Assembly: GCA_029747015.1 (NCBI GenBank)
Contig: JAKOGI010001341.1
Location: forward strand, 192,340-256,339
Origin: Carnegiea gigantea
Taxonomy: Eukaryota; Streptophyta; Magnoliopsida; Caryophyllales; Cactaceae
DNA: 64,000 bases
Reading direction: 5' to 3'
Positions 11,880 to 22,404 of this stretch are shown piece by piece; positions within the stretch are counted from its first letter, which is position 1; each line of letters begins with the position of its first letter. The notes beneath the pieces are model-generated. The model searched no databases. It had not been told where the DNA came from and worked only from the letters and a program-made list of their open reading frames with translations. Position numbers and translations under genes: made by a program.

Positions 11880-12590
11880 AGTTAGTAAAAAAACTTTCTA
11901 CTCACTAACATTGACATCTTACTCAATAAAGTGCAGACCAGCTCACTAAAATAGATTAATGTTCACTACCCTCTTTATTTGTTGATATAGCTATCTAGAA
12001 CTGATGTGTGCTTACTAACAGTGTCATTCTAGCTCACTATAATAGAGGATTGTCCACTATCAATGAGTGGCTCATAACTCACTAAAAATGATATTCTGCT
12101 CATTAAAAAATTTATTCTGCTTACTAAAAATGCAGACAAGCTCACTAAAATAAATAATTTTTACTACCAACTAGTCCTCTTTGCTTGTTGCTATAGCTAT
12201 CTAAAAGTAATGCATGCTCACTAAAATGTCATGCTCGCTCACTATAATAAACAATTGTCAATTATCAACAAGTGCCCTATACCTCACTAAAAATGATGTT
12301 CACAAAAAATATGTTCTGCTCACTAAAAAATATGTCTTACTCACAAAAAATGCAGATTAGTTCACTAAAATAAACTAATGTTCACTGCTAGCAAGTCCTC
12401 TTTGGTTGTTGCTATAGCTATCTAAAAGTGATGTGTGGTCAATAAAAGTGTCATTCTAGCTCACTATAACAGACAATTGTCAAGTATCAACAAGTGGCCT
12501 ATAGCTCACTAAAAATGATGTTCTGCACACTGAAAAATATGTTCTGCTCACTAAAAATGGAGACTAGCTCGCTAAAAACATGTTTAATAT
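11880..12590 (+). repeat. GCTCACTA higher-order array, about 200-220 bp period
   Basis: Besides the short GCTCACTAAAA monomers there is a longer repeating block. It starts at GCAGAC/GCAGAT words at 11932, 12132 and 12352, and a fourth start near 12558 is partial. Each block runs through the same order of landmarks: a word like CCTCTTT, then GATATAGCTATCTA or GCTATAGCTATCTA, then TCTAGCTCACTATAA, then a CAAGTGGCC-like word, then AATGATGTTCTGC. The spacing is 200, 220 and about 206 bases. The array fills a gap between two coding segments of the minus-strand gene. Confidence 0.75.
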
Positions 12591-14194
12591 ATTATACTGA
12601 TAAAAAAGACGGAGCTTACCTTTAAGAATAGAATAGGCCCACCAAAGTTTGCAACATTGATCATAAAATAAGGCGGATAATGTATATTATTCGATCCATT
12701 AAAGAAATAGGGCACCATGTATAAAACTAAGTTTCTTTTGAAACTTTCCCCTGTATCAGTGTCATTTACTCTGAGCTTTGGTGTCCCGTCTTCAAGGTTC
12801 AATTTCTTCCTCCATGCTGTAAGGACTTTATTGTATTCATGTTCTTTTGGCTTCTTGCCATAAAATTCTTCAACCTTTCTTCCACCAATTGGCAGTGCCA
12901 ATGTAAGATGTAGATCCTTTGATGTTATCTCTGTCTTCTTCTCATTGTTCTGTACAATGTCACTGACAAGGGGTCAAATTTATCCACAAGTAATTTGCAT
13001 AGGTCTCTTAATAATTGAGTTACTTGTAACTCTAAGAATCCTGCAAAACCATATCCTATATTGCTTGTTTTTGTGTCTCATTGAACTTCTCTATCATTGC
13101 AACAAACGGCGCTAGCGACATTCTAGTTTGGAAAATCTTCTTTATTTTGTGTCTGTCTGCGTAGGTTTTTGCACATGCTTGGGATCTAGAACACCAATGC
13201 TATTATTTGCTTATTGGTTTAGAGATTTCTTTTGATGATCAAGTTGCATTACTGAAAGTTGTCTGGGCTTTGCAGGACTTGGATATTTTTTAACAATCCT
13301 CCTCTCTTTTTTAGCTTTAGCTTTAGCACATTTCTTTGATCTCAATTGAAGTTGCTTTGTGCTATGTTTTGATGTTTCTTTATTTTTTTGATTCTCTTCA
13401 TCAAGACTTTATCTTCGGACTCATTTTCATCTTCATGTCCATGTTGAGGCTTTTTGTAAGTTGAGTCCTTGACTATGTCATTAGTTTCTTTTGAAATTTA
13501 TCTGTGAATGTCTATAATTGTTTTCTCTGAGCTTTCTTCAGGAATGTTTTTTGGCACTAATTTGCTGTGCTCTTTTCACATTTATTTAAATGATTGCACT
13601 CTTGGGGATCTTCTACGCTGCATTCTTCATGCCCCTTGTTGTTCTTTTGTTTTCCCAAGCTTTTCTTGTGCAATCTTTAGATATGTTTGCTCAATCATCT
13701 TTAGCTTATTTTTTGTTTTTTTTCTCCACCACCTTTTGTTCTTTTCCTCCTATAGCAGCTTTTTCTTGAGGTGATTCTCCTATTTTCTCCAAACTCTAGT
13801 TTGTCTTTTTTGGTTCATTTGATTTTGATTCTTTTATGCCAGGCATGTTTTGTTTTTCAGGCTCAGTTGCTAGCGGTGCTTGCATCGGTTCATCTTCAGA
13901 ATGTATTGGATTGTTATAAATGTTTCTATTCTTTCGTGCTTCTTGTTTCATCATTCTCTTCTTTATAGTATTACTTGATGAGTTGGTTTTCCCTTTAGAG
14001 CTTTTTTCTTTTAATGCGGAGACTTTTTCCTGCTCTTTTTCATTTGGAGATGTGGTTACTATTGCTGGTGTAGCAGGATTGTTCTCATGCTTCGGAGTCT
14101 GTTCTTTATTTAAGTAGTAAAATGTGGAGCTGCTTCACTTGCTTCTTCTATACCTATACATGGTACTTTATATAAGTAAACAGGATGCATTTTT

Positions 14195-14202
14195 GGTACA
14201 GC

Positions 14203-14260
<58 letters not shown>

Positions 14261-14720
14261 ATATATATATATCACATAGCTCACCAAAACATAACCTATA
14301 ACTCACTGAATGTGCAATAGTTAACCAAGTGTGGAGCTCTCTATATATGGTTACAGTTCACTATGCTTTCTGCTCACTAAAATAAATTGTTTGCTCAGTA
14401 GAAATGTAATTCAACTCACTAAATATAAATTCAAAAAATATAGAGTATTTGCTGACTAAAATATGACATGAACTCACTAGATATATGACATAGTTTACCA
14501 AAACACATTGATATACCAATAAACAAGATGCATTTTTAATACTGCTCACTAGATATATCACATAGCTTACCAAACTATAATGTATATCATACTAAATGTG
14601 CAATAGTTAACATAATGTGGAGCTCTGTAAATATATTTATAGTTTCATAACAATTTTTGCTTACTAAAATTAACCATATGCTCACTGCGTATGCAATTCA
14701 TCTCACTAAACCTCTTTCAT
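14195..14720 (+). repeat. GCTCACTA array with a TA microsatellite
   Basis: Monomers such as AGCTCACTATA, AACTCACTAAATAT and ATCTCACTAAA recur. A partial duplication is visible: the run from GATGCATTTTT through AACCAAGTGTGGAGCTCT near 14180-14340 is echoed at about 14528-14628. The array lies between two small putative exons of the minus-strand gene. Confidence 0.6.
14207..14272. repeat. (TA)n microsatellite, about 66 bp
   Basis: Nearly pure alternating TA with one TT slip near 14250. Perfect palindromic dinucleotide tracts of this length are unstable and may extrude cruciforms. Confidence 0.95.
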
Positions 14721-14999
14721 TCTTTAATTTGTATCATGTTGCTTATCTCCATCCTTTTCCATCTCTGTTGGAGATGTTTTCTTTAAGCTTCAATTAAAAA
14801 GAAAAATATAAAATTTAGTATAGTGAAAGTGTTATATTGTGTATATTGGATACATTTGAAATGCAATTACCTCAAATACACTACATTAGAAGAAAGGTCT
14901 CTGATAACTTTCACGATAATATCTTGAGGGTTCATGCTGGAACCTTCTGTCTTTGATCTATCAGTAATACTACATGTTATGTTAATATTACATCTGAGT

Positions 15000-15405
15000 C
15001 TACTCGATGAAGTTGTACACTAAATACAAGTCATGTCTCACTAGAATACAGGATACAACTCACCAAAGCATGTTGGCTAAAGAAAGTTATGCCTATCTCG
15101 AGTATTGTCATTGTGATAGCATAAAACCAATTTACTAATTCAATGATCACTACATATGCTTGATAGCTAAGTAAAACAACACATATAAATTACTAACATG
15201 CATATGCTGTGCGTAATGAGTCTTTCTGAGTTTTTTTTGTTTTCTTTAGAATTATAGATAAAGGTGTTTTGCATGATATTTAACACAACATATGAAGTGT
15301 TTTATTGTCATTGTATTGTTAGAAAAACAAATTTCTGATTTACTGCTCACTAAATATATATGATGGCTCACTAGCACATTAGCTATAACTCACTAAAATG
15401 CATGT
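15000..15405 (+). repeat. Sparse GCTCACTA monomers near the protease-gene 5' end
   Basis: Scattered cores (TCTCACTAG near 15034, AACTCACCAAAG near 15058, GCTCACTAAATAT near 15343, GGCTCACTAGC near 15365, AACTCACTAAAA near 15389), separated by AT-rich sequence without coding similarity. They lie between the possible first exon (below 15667) and the exon encoding MNPQDIIVKV. Confidence 0.5.
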
Positions 15406-16184
15406 AAATATGTAGAACAACTATTTCAAAATTTCTATTCTTTTTTTTTTTTTGTTTTCTTAGGTAGAACTATACGTAAAAGTGTTTTGCATGAAATTAT
15501 ACACGACAAATTAAGTGTTTTACTATCATTGTGTTAGCAGAAAATCAATTTTCCTCTTCATAAAGTGCATATTAGTTTTTAAGATTTTCAGAATACCTTT
15601 TTTAAGGAGATTTTCCTTCATCACGTGCAAATCTTTTCTTGGATGCTTTTGTGTGGTCAGTTTCCATCTATAAACATTGTAAAATTTTGATTATGAGAAT
15701 GCGATTTTCTTAAACCCTAGAATTGCATTTCGTTTAAGTAGATTCAGTTTTTTTTGTTTGAACATGCAAATTAATTGCATTTTTTTTGGATAAATCTTAC
15801 ATCAAAATGACTCCGTAAAGATTCAAGAACGATTTGTAGAAGATTGTTGGCTAGTATCTCTGTAAATCATTACATAATTTTAGCAAATTAAGCGTGAATT
15901 TGAGCAGTTTTAGAGAGATAGTGAGCGAAAGTTTGGGAGGTTTTTTGATGAGTTTTAAAATGACGGTTTGTATTAGCAGTTTTTACTTTTATTATTATTT
16001 CAATTTTGCATTGGACTTGGCAGTTAGCACACACCTGGTGCCATGTGGGATGAAAGTGGGGGCAGTTGTACATTTGGAAATGTATAATCGGTTAGACCAT
16101 ATAGCGATTGACTTAGCAAGATTTGCACATGTACCTCAACCTCCTTGGGGGCTTGAAAAGAGAACAAGACGATGCTTTTACTAT

Positions 16185-16441
16185 TATAGAATTTAATAGG
16201 TTCTGGAAGAAAGAATTACATTATGCATTGAATCTTTCTAGCCCTTTCAATGTACATGATGGCTGAATATACACATGGCTACCTACAGGTACTTACACAC
16301 CAAAAAACGCTAGCTTGCAAAGCAAGGTAAAAAGCCACATTATCTCTAAGCTAATTAAATTATTATCTAAATACAAGAGAAACATCACATATATATAAGG
16401 GATAATAGTTTGGAAAATAATATCATGTCTATATGTCAACA
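16185..16441 (-). repeat. Copia 3' LTR
   Basis: About 257 bases, similar along its length to 30497-30758. Shared words include GAATCTTTCT, AATGTACATGATGG, TTATCTCTAA, AAATTATTATCTAAATACAAGA and AATAATATCAT. In the minus direction it starts TGTTGACATA; the other end, expected to be CA, is mutated (TATAGAATTT on the plus strand). Confidence 0.75.
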
Positions 16442-16449
16442 CGTGCCCA

Positions 16450-17932
16450 AGTTGGTACATGTAACTCAACCATGCCCAACTTACCTTTTGAAAATTAGAT
16501 CTTCATTTATCGCTTCCCCAGAGACTTAGTCATAATCTCTGTTAGTTGTAGTTCCGTACGGATGTGAGATAGTATAAGATCACCTTATTGCAATCTTTCT
16601 CGAACAAAATAATAGCCGATCTCGATATGCTTGGTTAGTTCATGAAAGGCTGGATTGTCAGCAATATGAATATCTACCTGCTTGTCACAAAACATGTGCA
16701 TGCCATGAAGAAGGAACACTCACAAAGATGGAAGGAAAGTCCTCAACCAAATAAGTTCACTAGTCAAAGTGGCCATAGACTTGTATCTACCTCTATTAAG
16801 GAACAGGAAATTGTGGCTTGTTTCTTGGACTTCCAAGAGACCAGGTGACCTTAATTGTCACAAAATAACCTGTTTGAGTCACAATAAGCATTGATCTATA
16901 TAGATCACTATTGGCCTTTAGTAAAATACCATTGTCAGTAGTAGCTGTCAGAACCATTAGAACCTATCTTGCAGCTTCCATGTGTTCTACCTAGGGAGCT
17001 TGCATGAATCATGATAGAATGTGCACTACACAGCTCAAACCAGGGTGAGTGATTGTGAGATAAATGAGCTGCCCAATTAATTGTCAATACCTACTGGCTC
17101 ATGTAATAAGTCTCCATTTGCTAGAGCTAGCTTATGATTTTCTTCAATAGGAAACTCTGCAGGGTTAGCGTTGAAGAGGCCATACTCATCTATTATCTCC
17201 AAAGCATATTTCCTCTAACTGAGGAACATTCTTTACAACCCACGAGCTATTTTGATGCCGAGAAAATATTTAAGGGGGCCAAGGTCTTTAATGCTGAAGC
17301 AATCATTCAAATATGGCTTAAATGTCTTACAAGCCTACAATCATTACTAGCAAGAATAATATCTTTGACATAAACTAATAGGGCCATAAGAACATCACCG
17401 TTTCTATAAGTAAATAGTGAATAATCAGCATAAAAATGAACAAAACCATATTCACAGTCTAGATTAGAGCTAGGCAAACCATTGCCTAAGCACCTGCCAT
17501 AACCCCTACACTGATTGCTTAAGCTGTCAAACTTAATGGGGTTGTCCGCAAGTAAATCTAGGAGACATACTCATGTAAACTTCTTCCTCAAGATCTCCTT
17601 GCAAGAATGTGTTATTGACATCCATCTAGTGTAGTTTCCATTCTTTTGCAATAGCCATACTCAAAAAACACTGTATGTTAGTCATTTTGGTGTCAGGGGT
17701 AAAGGTGTCATTGTAATAAAAAAAATCCTTCAACCTAATGATCACCACGAATGACTAAGTAGGCGTTGAACTTTTGTACCAATCCATCTGATTTGTACTT
17801 CACCGCATAAACCCATTTACAACTGAGGAGTTTCTTACTGCATGGTAAATCAATAATATCCCATGTGTGATTTTTCTCCAAAGCACTAATTTCTTCTTGC
17901 ATGGCTTGCCTCCAATGAGCATCTTTCATCAT
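16450..17932 (-). pseudogene. Copia reverse transcriptase and RNase H, broken
   Basis: The 5' part at 17932-17735 encodes the start of the copia RT domain (HWRQAMQEEISALEKNHTW, then LSCKWVYAVKYKSDG). Further on come SLFTYRNGD and LLVYVKDIIL, where the catalytic YVDD box reads YVKD. The RNase H part has ELIWLRTFLPSL and a degenerate stretch recalling the conserved HIEIDCHFVREK motif. Many stops and shifts occur. The join to the integrase part is interrupted by the insertion at 17955. Confidence 0.8.
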
Positions 17933-17954
17933 CTTATTATTTGGGCATCAAATA

Positions 17955-19056
17955 TATCCTTTTAAGCACTCCGAGTCACTTAGTTTTTACTCATAGTCGA
18001 AATTATTTATAGATTTTATTTGGTTTTGTGATTCTATAGGAAATAAAAGAAAAAGGAAGAAAGAAGCAGCTTTTCGCCATATGTTTCTCATTAGTTTGGC
18101 ATTGTTCAAAGCCCTTTAGCAAGCCAGCGTGCAGTCCAATCTCGGGAAAAGCAACATAGTACTCCTTTCCCCTCCTATTCCATGTGCGACCCACCTAGTC
18201 GCCTAATGACGATTCAAGTAGTCCAACAGAACAAGAGAGGTGGCTAAATTTATGGAAAAATGCGATATTTTTCAAAATTTTTGAGTTATTGGAAATTGGG
18301 TGGAATTAGGAAAGTGAAAATAATTGCTTGCGTGTTAGGAAACTTATTGTAATGAGGAAAGTTTACTAAGACTGTCACTAGTATAAATAGGGGTGCTTGG
18401 GGCGCTTGGAGATTATCAAATTCTCTTGCTCTATCTTATAGCATTAGTTTAGAATTTGAGAGATCATTGTGATTCTCGTAATTCTTTCAAGTTGAATTTA
18501 AATTCTCGAGTTTCAAGTCTTCGAGCTCAATTTTCAATTTCAGCTTTTAACTCTAGTTTGATTTCAAGTTTTCTAGTTCTAAATTTTGTTGGACGTTTCT
18601 AGTTCAAGTTTTGATTTAATCTTCATAGTTTTAATTTTAGTTTTATTTTAGTCTCTCCAAAACTTCCCTTGATGACAGATTCGATCTTTATTACTCCTTT
18701 GGGTTGATGGTAAATATTGAAGTCTCATGGTGGTTACTTGTTCCATATTCGGATTAGCTTTTTTCTGCATTGATTTTCTAATGCTTCTTATTAATTCTAA
18801 GAGATCAAGGTAATCTTTTTCTTTCTTGTTCAATTAGTTTTAGTTTCAGTTTCATACTTTGCTTATAGATTAGATTTTTGTAAGTTTCTTTTGCCATTAG
18901 TTATTACTTGACATTAATTTTTGTTGTTTTATTTAGTTTGGTCTAGTTTAGTAGCATAATTTTAGTAATTGATTGAACTCATCCCTGTGGACAATCTATA
19001 AAGTGCCAAAACCATGATTGTACACTTTCGGCTTATTTTTACAGTTTCGAGATAGA
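17955..19056 (+). repeat. Athila-like 5' LTR
   Basis: Collinear with 22405-23475; shared landmarks include GCACTCC...CACTTA, CATATGTTTCTCATTAGTTTGGC, AATTCTTTCAAGTTGAATTTAAATTCTCGAG and TACACTTTCGGCTTATTTTTACAGTTTC. The first dinucleotide is TA instead of TG, and the end is GA instead of CA. Confidence 0.85.
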
Positions 19057-19062
19057 ATAAGA

Positions 19063-19084
19063 TTTTGACGCCGTTGGCGGGGAT
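19063..19084 (+). other. Primer-binding site (Athila-like element)
   Basis: TTTTGACGCCGTTGGCGGGG follows the LTR by a few bases. It is close to the TGGCGCCGTTGCCGGGGA primer site common in Athila/Tat gypsy elements, usually assigned to tRNA-Asp, with two differences. Confidence 0.75.
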
Positions 19085-19729
19085 GGTGTTGAAATTGATT
19101 ACTAGTTTTAATTGTCAATTGCTTTGAATAGTTGTAGTAGTAATTTAGTTTCTCAGTAGTCGTCTTAATTGTCCAATTTATTTGCTTTAAGTAGTTAAAA
19201 TTTGGTTCTTTTTTTTATTCACCCATTTTCCTAAAATTTTTCGATCTTTACTACTTTCCAAAAAATTTGATCTTTGTTGCTTTCCTAAAAATTTGATCTT
19301 TATTTTCTTGTTTAGGTTTTACTTTATTTTCTATTTTGTTTTAGTTTAGGCGGCGTTTTCTGTTTTTGTTTAGCTTATTTTCTATTTTTTGTTTTGTGTG
19401 TCAAAAAAAAGGAAAAGAAAATGATGCTCGAGTTTTTGTGTTTGCACTTCTTTTTGGGTTTTTGTGTTAAGTTATTTCTTGTTTTTTAAGTCCTTTTGGA
19501 CTTTCGTTTGTTTTGATAATATAGTTTTGTTTTTGTTAGTATATTTTAGTTTGTTAATTTAATTATTTAAGTGTCTTGTTTTTGTTTTAGGAGTTAGTTT
19601 TGAATTAGTGTGTTAGAGTCATTGATTTTTCCCTTGTTTTTTTTAAAAGAACCTAAAAAATTTTGAAATAAAAATGTGGACCTAAATAAAAACTAAAAAA
19701 TTCTTAATATTGAAAAAAGAGTTTTAAGA

Positions 19730-21519
19730 ATGCTAGTTTTTAATTTCCCACAGTTTGAGCATGAACCTTTTTGGGGTTATCTGCCAAGACTTTACGATTA
19801 TCGTACGTGGTTGAATCAAAGCTTTCAAAAGTGGAAAATTCGTGAGGTCATTGCTGTGGGTTTGAATGTTGAATTCTAAGTTCATCTTGAGTCTATGTAT
19901 CCTGGAGGTTTATTAGGACTGTTGTAGAGAACTCGAGATGAGGTTTGGGATTATTTTGAAAAGTTAGCTTGAGACACTGATGAGTTTAACCAAGCCAGAG
20001 AGACCTTAGGTTATCCTACTCATGGTGAGTATGTCTTTCCTGCTAATCCTCACCACTAGGATCACTTTATAGATTCATATGATCACCAATATTACTCTTG
20101 CGTGCCCCTTATTTTGTGCGATTATTATGAGTCTTTTGACCATAATGCTTCAAATTGTCCTTAGCATGATTATGTGGATCCTACATGTGCAAGTATTGGA
20201 AATATAACAAATAAAATGACTGATAAAATGGTAGAGATTATGAAAGAGAAAATTGCTAAATATTCTCACTATTCCAATCAAAAAAGGGATGGTTATAATG
20301 AGCTTGACTCTAGTTTAGAATCTCCTAAACCTAAAGTTAGTCTTTTTGATGATTTTGAGGCCTCTTGTCTTGCTAGCCTGATTTACATGATGATAATTCT
20401 TTTCCTAGCGTAGAGCAAGAAAGTGGCCACTCTGTGTCTCTATTCCATAACACTGAACTTGAATTTAGTTCATCTAGAAATGTCACTGAGGATGTCCTAA
20501 TTTTGGCCGATTCACTATCCCTTTTAATGCCCTTTTTTGAGTTTGAGGAGGGTGAAGAATTTAAGAATGCTAGTAAGTTAGATCTAAAAGTCACGATTGA
20601 AGATGAGCATCATGATATAAATGAGTCAGGAGATATTTATTTACATGAGTCATGTGAGGGGGTGGTTAAGCTCACTAATTTAGAATCTGATGATGACATT
20701 CTTTGTATGGAATATGAATCTTTTTCATATGGGCTAGAAGAAAATGAAGGTCTGGATGTGGGTTTTTGTGTTCAATATAAATCCTTTTCTTTTGCCGCCA
20801 TCATTGGTGATGTTATCCTCGAGAAATTCGAGTCTGAATTTTTAGAGTCTAAGAACTTTGTGCCTATGACTGTTAATTTGGACCAGACTCTTGAGCATAT
20901 AGAAATTAAAGGATTTATGAACTTAGGACCCACTATTTTACCTAGATAGTTCATTCATGATGATCAAACTTCTAGCCTGATGACGTACTTGCCAGCTAAG
21001 TTTGAGTATATCTCTTTGTTTGACATTTGTGCCCAACCATTTGATAAGTTAAAACGGGCCCTCAATTATGCTACACTGACATTATGGATATACTCTATTT
21101 GGCACCAACTCTCTTATTACTGTATTTGTCTTATTAAGAGTTGTTCTTGTTTATTTGATAAGCTGCTACGATCTCTAATGGGTTTTGATTTGAGTAGCAA
21201 TCTCCAGCTTAATATCGAGTAGCTTATGCTCCATGAGCCTCTATTTAAATGGATTTTAGGAGGCTATAACTTAGTTGTACTTGTGCACTTGACTTGGTAT
21301 TATTGTTCTATCCCTTGTATATTGTGTATATTGTGTTCTATTCTAATTTTTTTAGATGCTCACTTTCCCACAATGCGTACATTGTTTGATTTTGGTATGG
21401 GGGAGGGGAAGCTATACTTTAAAATTTTAGAAAAAGAAAAAAACAAAATAAGGAAAATTTTTGAAAAACCAAAAAGATTCTATTTTTTGTGTGATTTTTG
21501 GGGAATTATACCATCTTGA
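19730..21519 (+). pseudogene. Gag-like and unidentified coding remains of the Athila-like element
   Basis: The first part (from about 19730) reads FWGYLPRLYDYRTWLNQSF and YPGGLLGLL, then GYPTHGEYVFPANPHH and a cysteine/histidine-bearing stretch near 20100-20160 (CDYYESFDHNASNCP). Such N-terminal proteins are common in plant gypsy derivatives. After a one-base shift near 20375 comes an acidic protein (about 20410-21222) that I do not recognise; a single TAG at 20947-20949 divides it. Its end (DKLLRSLM, then LMLHEPLFKWILGG) resembles the end of the ORF in the related element at 38856-39560, so the two are probably one family. No protease, RT or integrase is present. Confidence 0.6.
21396..21413 (+). 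other. Internal polypurine-tract-like sequence
   Basis: GGTATGGGGGAGGGGAAGC lies about 1 kb before the 3' LTR. It resembles the tract GCATGGGGGAATT that directly precedes the LTR of the related element at 41423. Some Athila elements have an extra internal tract; whether this one is functional cannot be told. Confidence 0.4.
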
Positions 21520-22404
21520 GTAACTATGACCCCTTGTGACCTATTATTGGTCTGTATATAAGTGTAGTGTGCATAGTAGACCTCAGATCAAAGTGTGCCA
21601 CTCTATATCCCACCTCTAAACCCATCGTCCCATTATAATGTGGAGTCTTATCCTTATTTATGTATCACCATTATCTTAGGATTTTAGGCATCATGCTTTA
21701 ATTCTCCCACTTGTCTTTTTATGCAGCCAAAAAAAAAAAAAGACTTGAAATCAAAAAGTCAACGTAAAAAGCCAAAGAATTGTGGATGACAAGTACACTT
21801 TGAGGCATGCATTACTAGGTGGTATCCTTTGAAGCAATATTGCTACTGGAAAAGTTTGCTTCCCAAGTCAATGAGTCAATAAAATAGTCAAGTAGGATTT
21901 AGTCGAACCAGTTTAAGCTTAAATAACAGGTTAATGATACACTTGCCCACTGCGTACGAGGACGGACATACTATTTTGATGGTATGTGGAGTGAAAAGTT
22001 AGTGTACATGTGTCATGCTTGGAGATAAGAGTCTTGATATGTACATTGCGCTTGTGTATAATTTTATATTTGGATTGCAGAAGTGATTTGTTGGCTAAGT
22101 GCGTACAGTTTTCCCTTATGTATATTTGATTATATTTGAAAATTTTAAAAAGATTTTCTATTTCTTTTTGATTTTCTTTTCTCCTTTAAAGATTTTATGG
22201 ATATATCTTCTGTAAACCCTCACGAGACCACACTCGTCTACTAGGGGGAACCTAGGGGTTCAAAGGGCTTATTGCACGCGCTAAGTACAACTGTGATTCC
22301 AACGAGAGTGAGTTAGATGTCTTAGGTTAGGTCTTTCTTTTCTTCTATTTTGCTTGAGAAAGAGCAAAATCTTGGTGTGTGAGTATTTTTTTGGACACCA
22401 ACAG

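Larger units (their letters stand above)
8690..15667 (-). pseudogene. ULP1/C48-like SUMO-protease gene carried by the MULE, broken
   Basis: ULP1-family enzymes remove SUMO from proteins using a His-Asp-Cys triad. Read 15667 to 8690. A possible first exon starts METDHTKASKK. Another exon near 14965-14870 reads MNPQDIIVKVIRD and ends at a GT donor. A Lys/Glu-rich stretch follows at about 14110-13700. The conserved plant domain that goes with transposon ULP1 genes spans about 13110-12600 (IEKFNETQKQAI, LLVDKFDPLSVTLY, LTLALPIGGRKVEEFYG). Then come charged and Pro/Thr-rich linkers (LKTPPLEST, LKTQPPPETF, 10900-10650). The protease domain begins at about 10340 (EKIVADYVFHQSQ, HVVNVWSAILNN) and ends at about 8930-8700 (ITDSGVFYMRRMDSYFG). 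The catalytic cysteine of the usual DCGVF motif is serine (TCT at 8789-8791). I did not find the catalytic histidine. Several stops and shifts; exon borders are approximate. Confidence 0.78.
3650..16180. mobile_element. Mutator-like element region with FAR1-type transposase and ULP1-type protease
   Basis: The region contains a plus-strand FAR1/FRS-type transposase pseudogene and, convergent to it, a minus-strand ULP1/C48-like pseudogene. One family of GCTCACTA-rich minisatellites is spread through it. MULEs that carry a ULP1-like gene are known in plants (Kaonashi/KI-MULE types), and this is the best explanation of the layout. I could not find terminal inverted repeats or a 9-bp target duplication, so both borders are approximate: the left lies after the subtilase promoter and the right is put at the start of the copia LTR at 16185. 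It could also be two elements side by side. Frame breaks in both genes show the copy is dead. Confidence 0.6.

Noticed and set aside
13508..14117. Plus-strand frames rich in Phe, Leu and Ser, looking like small membrane proteins
   Set aside because: They are antisense to the Lys/Glu-rich coding stretch of the minus-strand protease-like gene; AAA/GAA codons read backwards give Phe and Leu.
4340..15405. GCTCACTA arrays as a CRISPR-like array
   Set aside because: Monomers are degenerate, spacing is irregular and the genome is eukaryotic; it is a minisatellite.
3650..16185. Terminal inverted repeats of the MULE
   Set aside because: I compared G-rich segments at 3700-3850 with the reverse complement of 15840-16180 and found no convincing match by eye.
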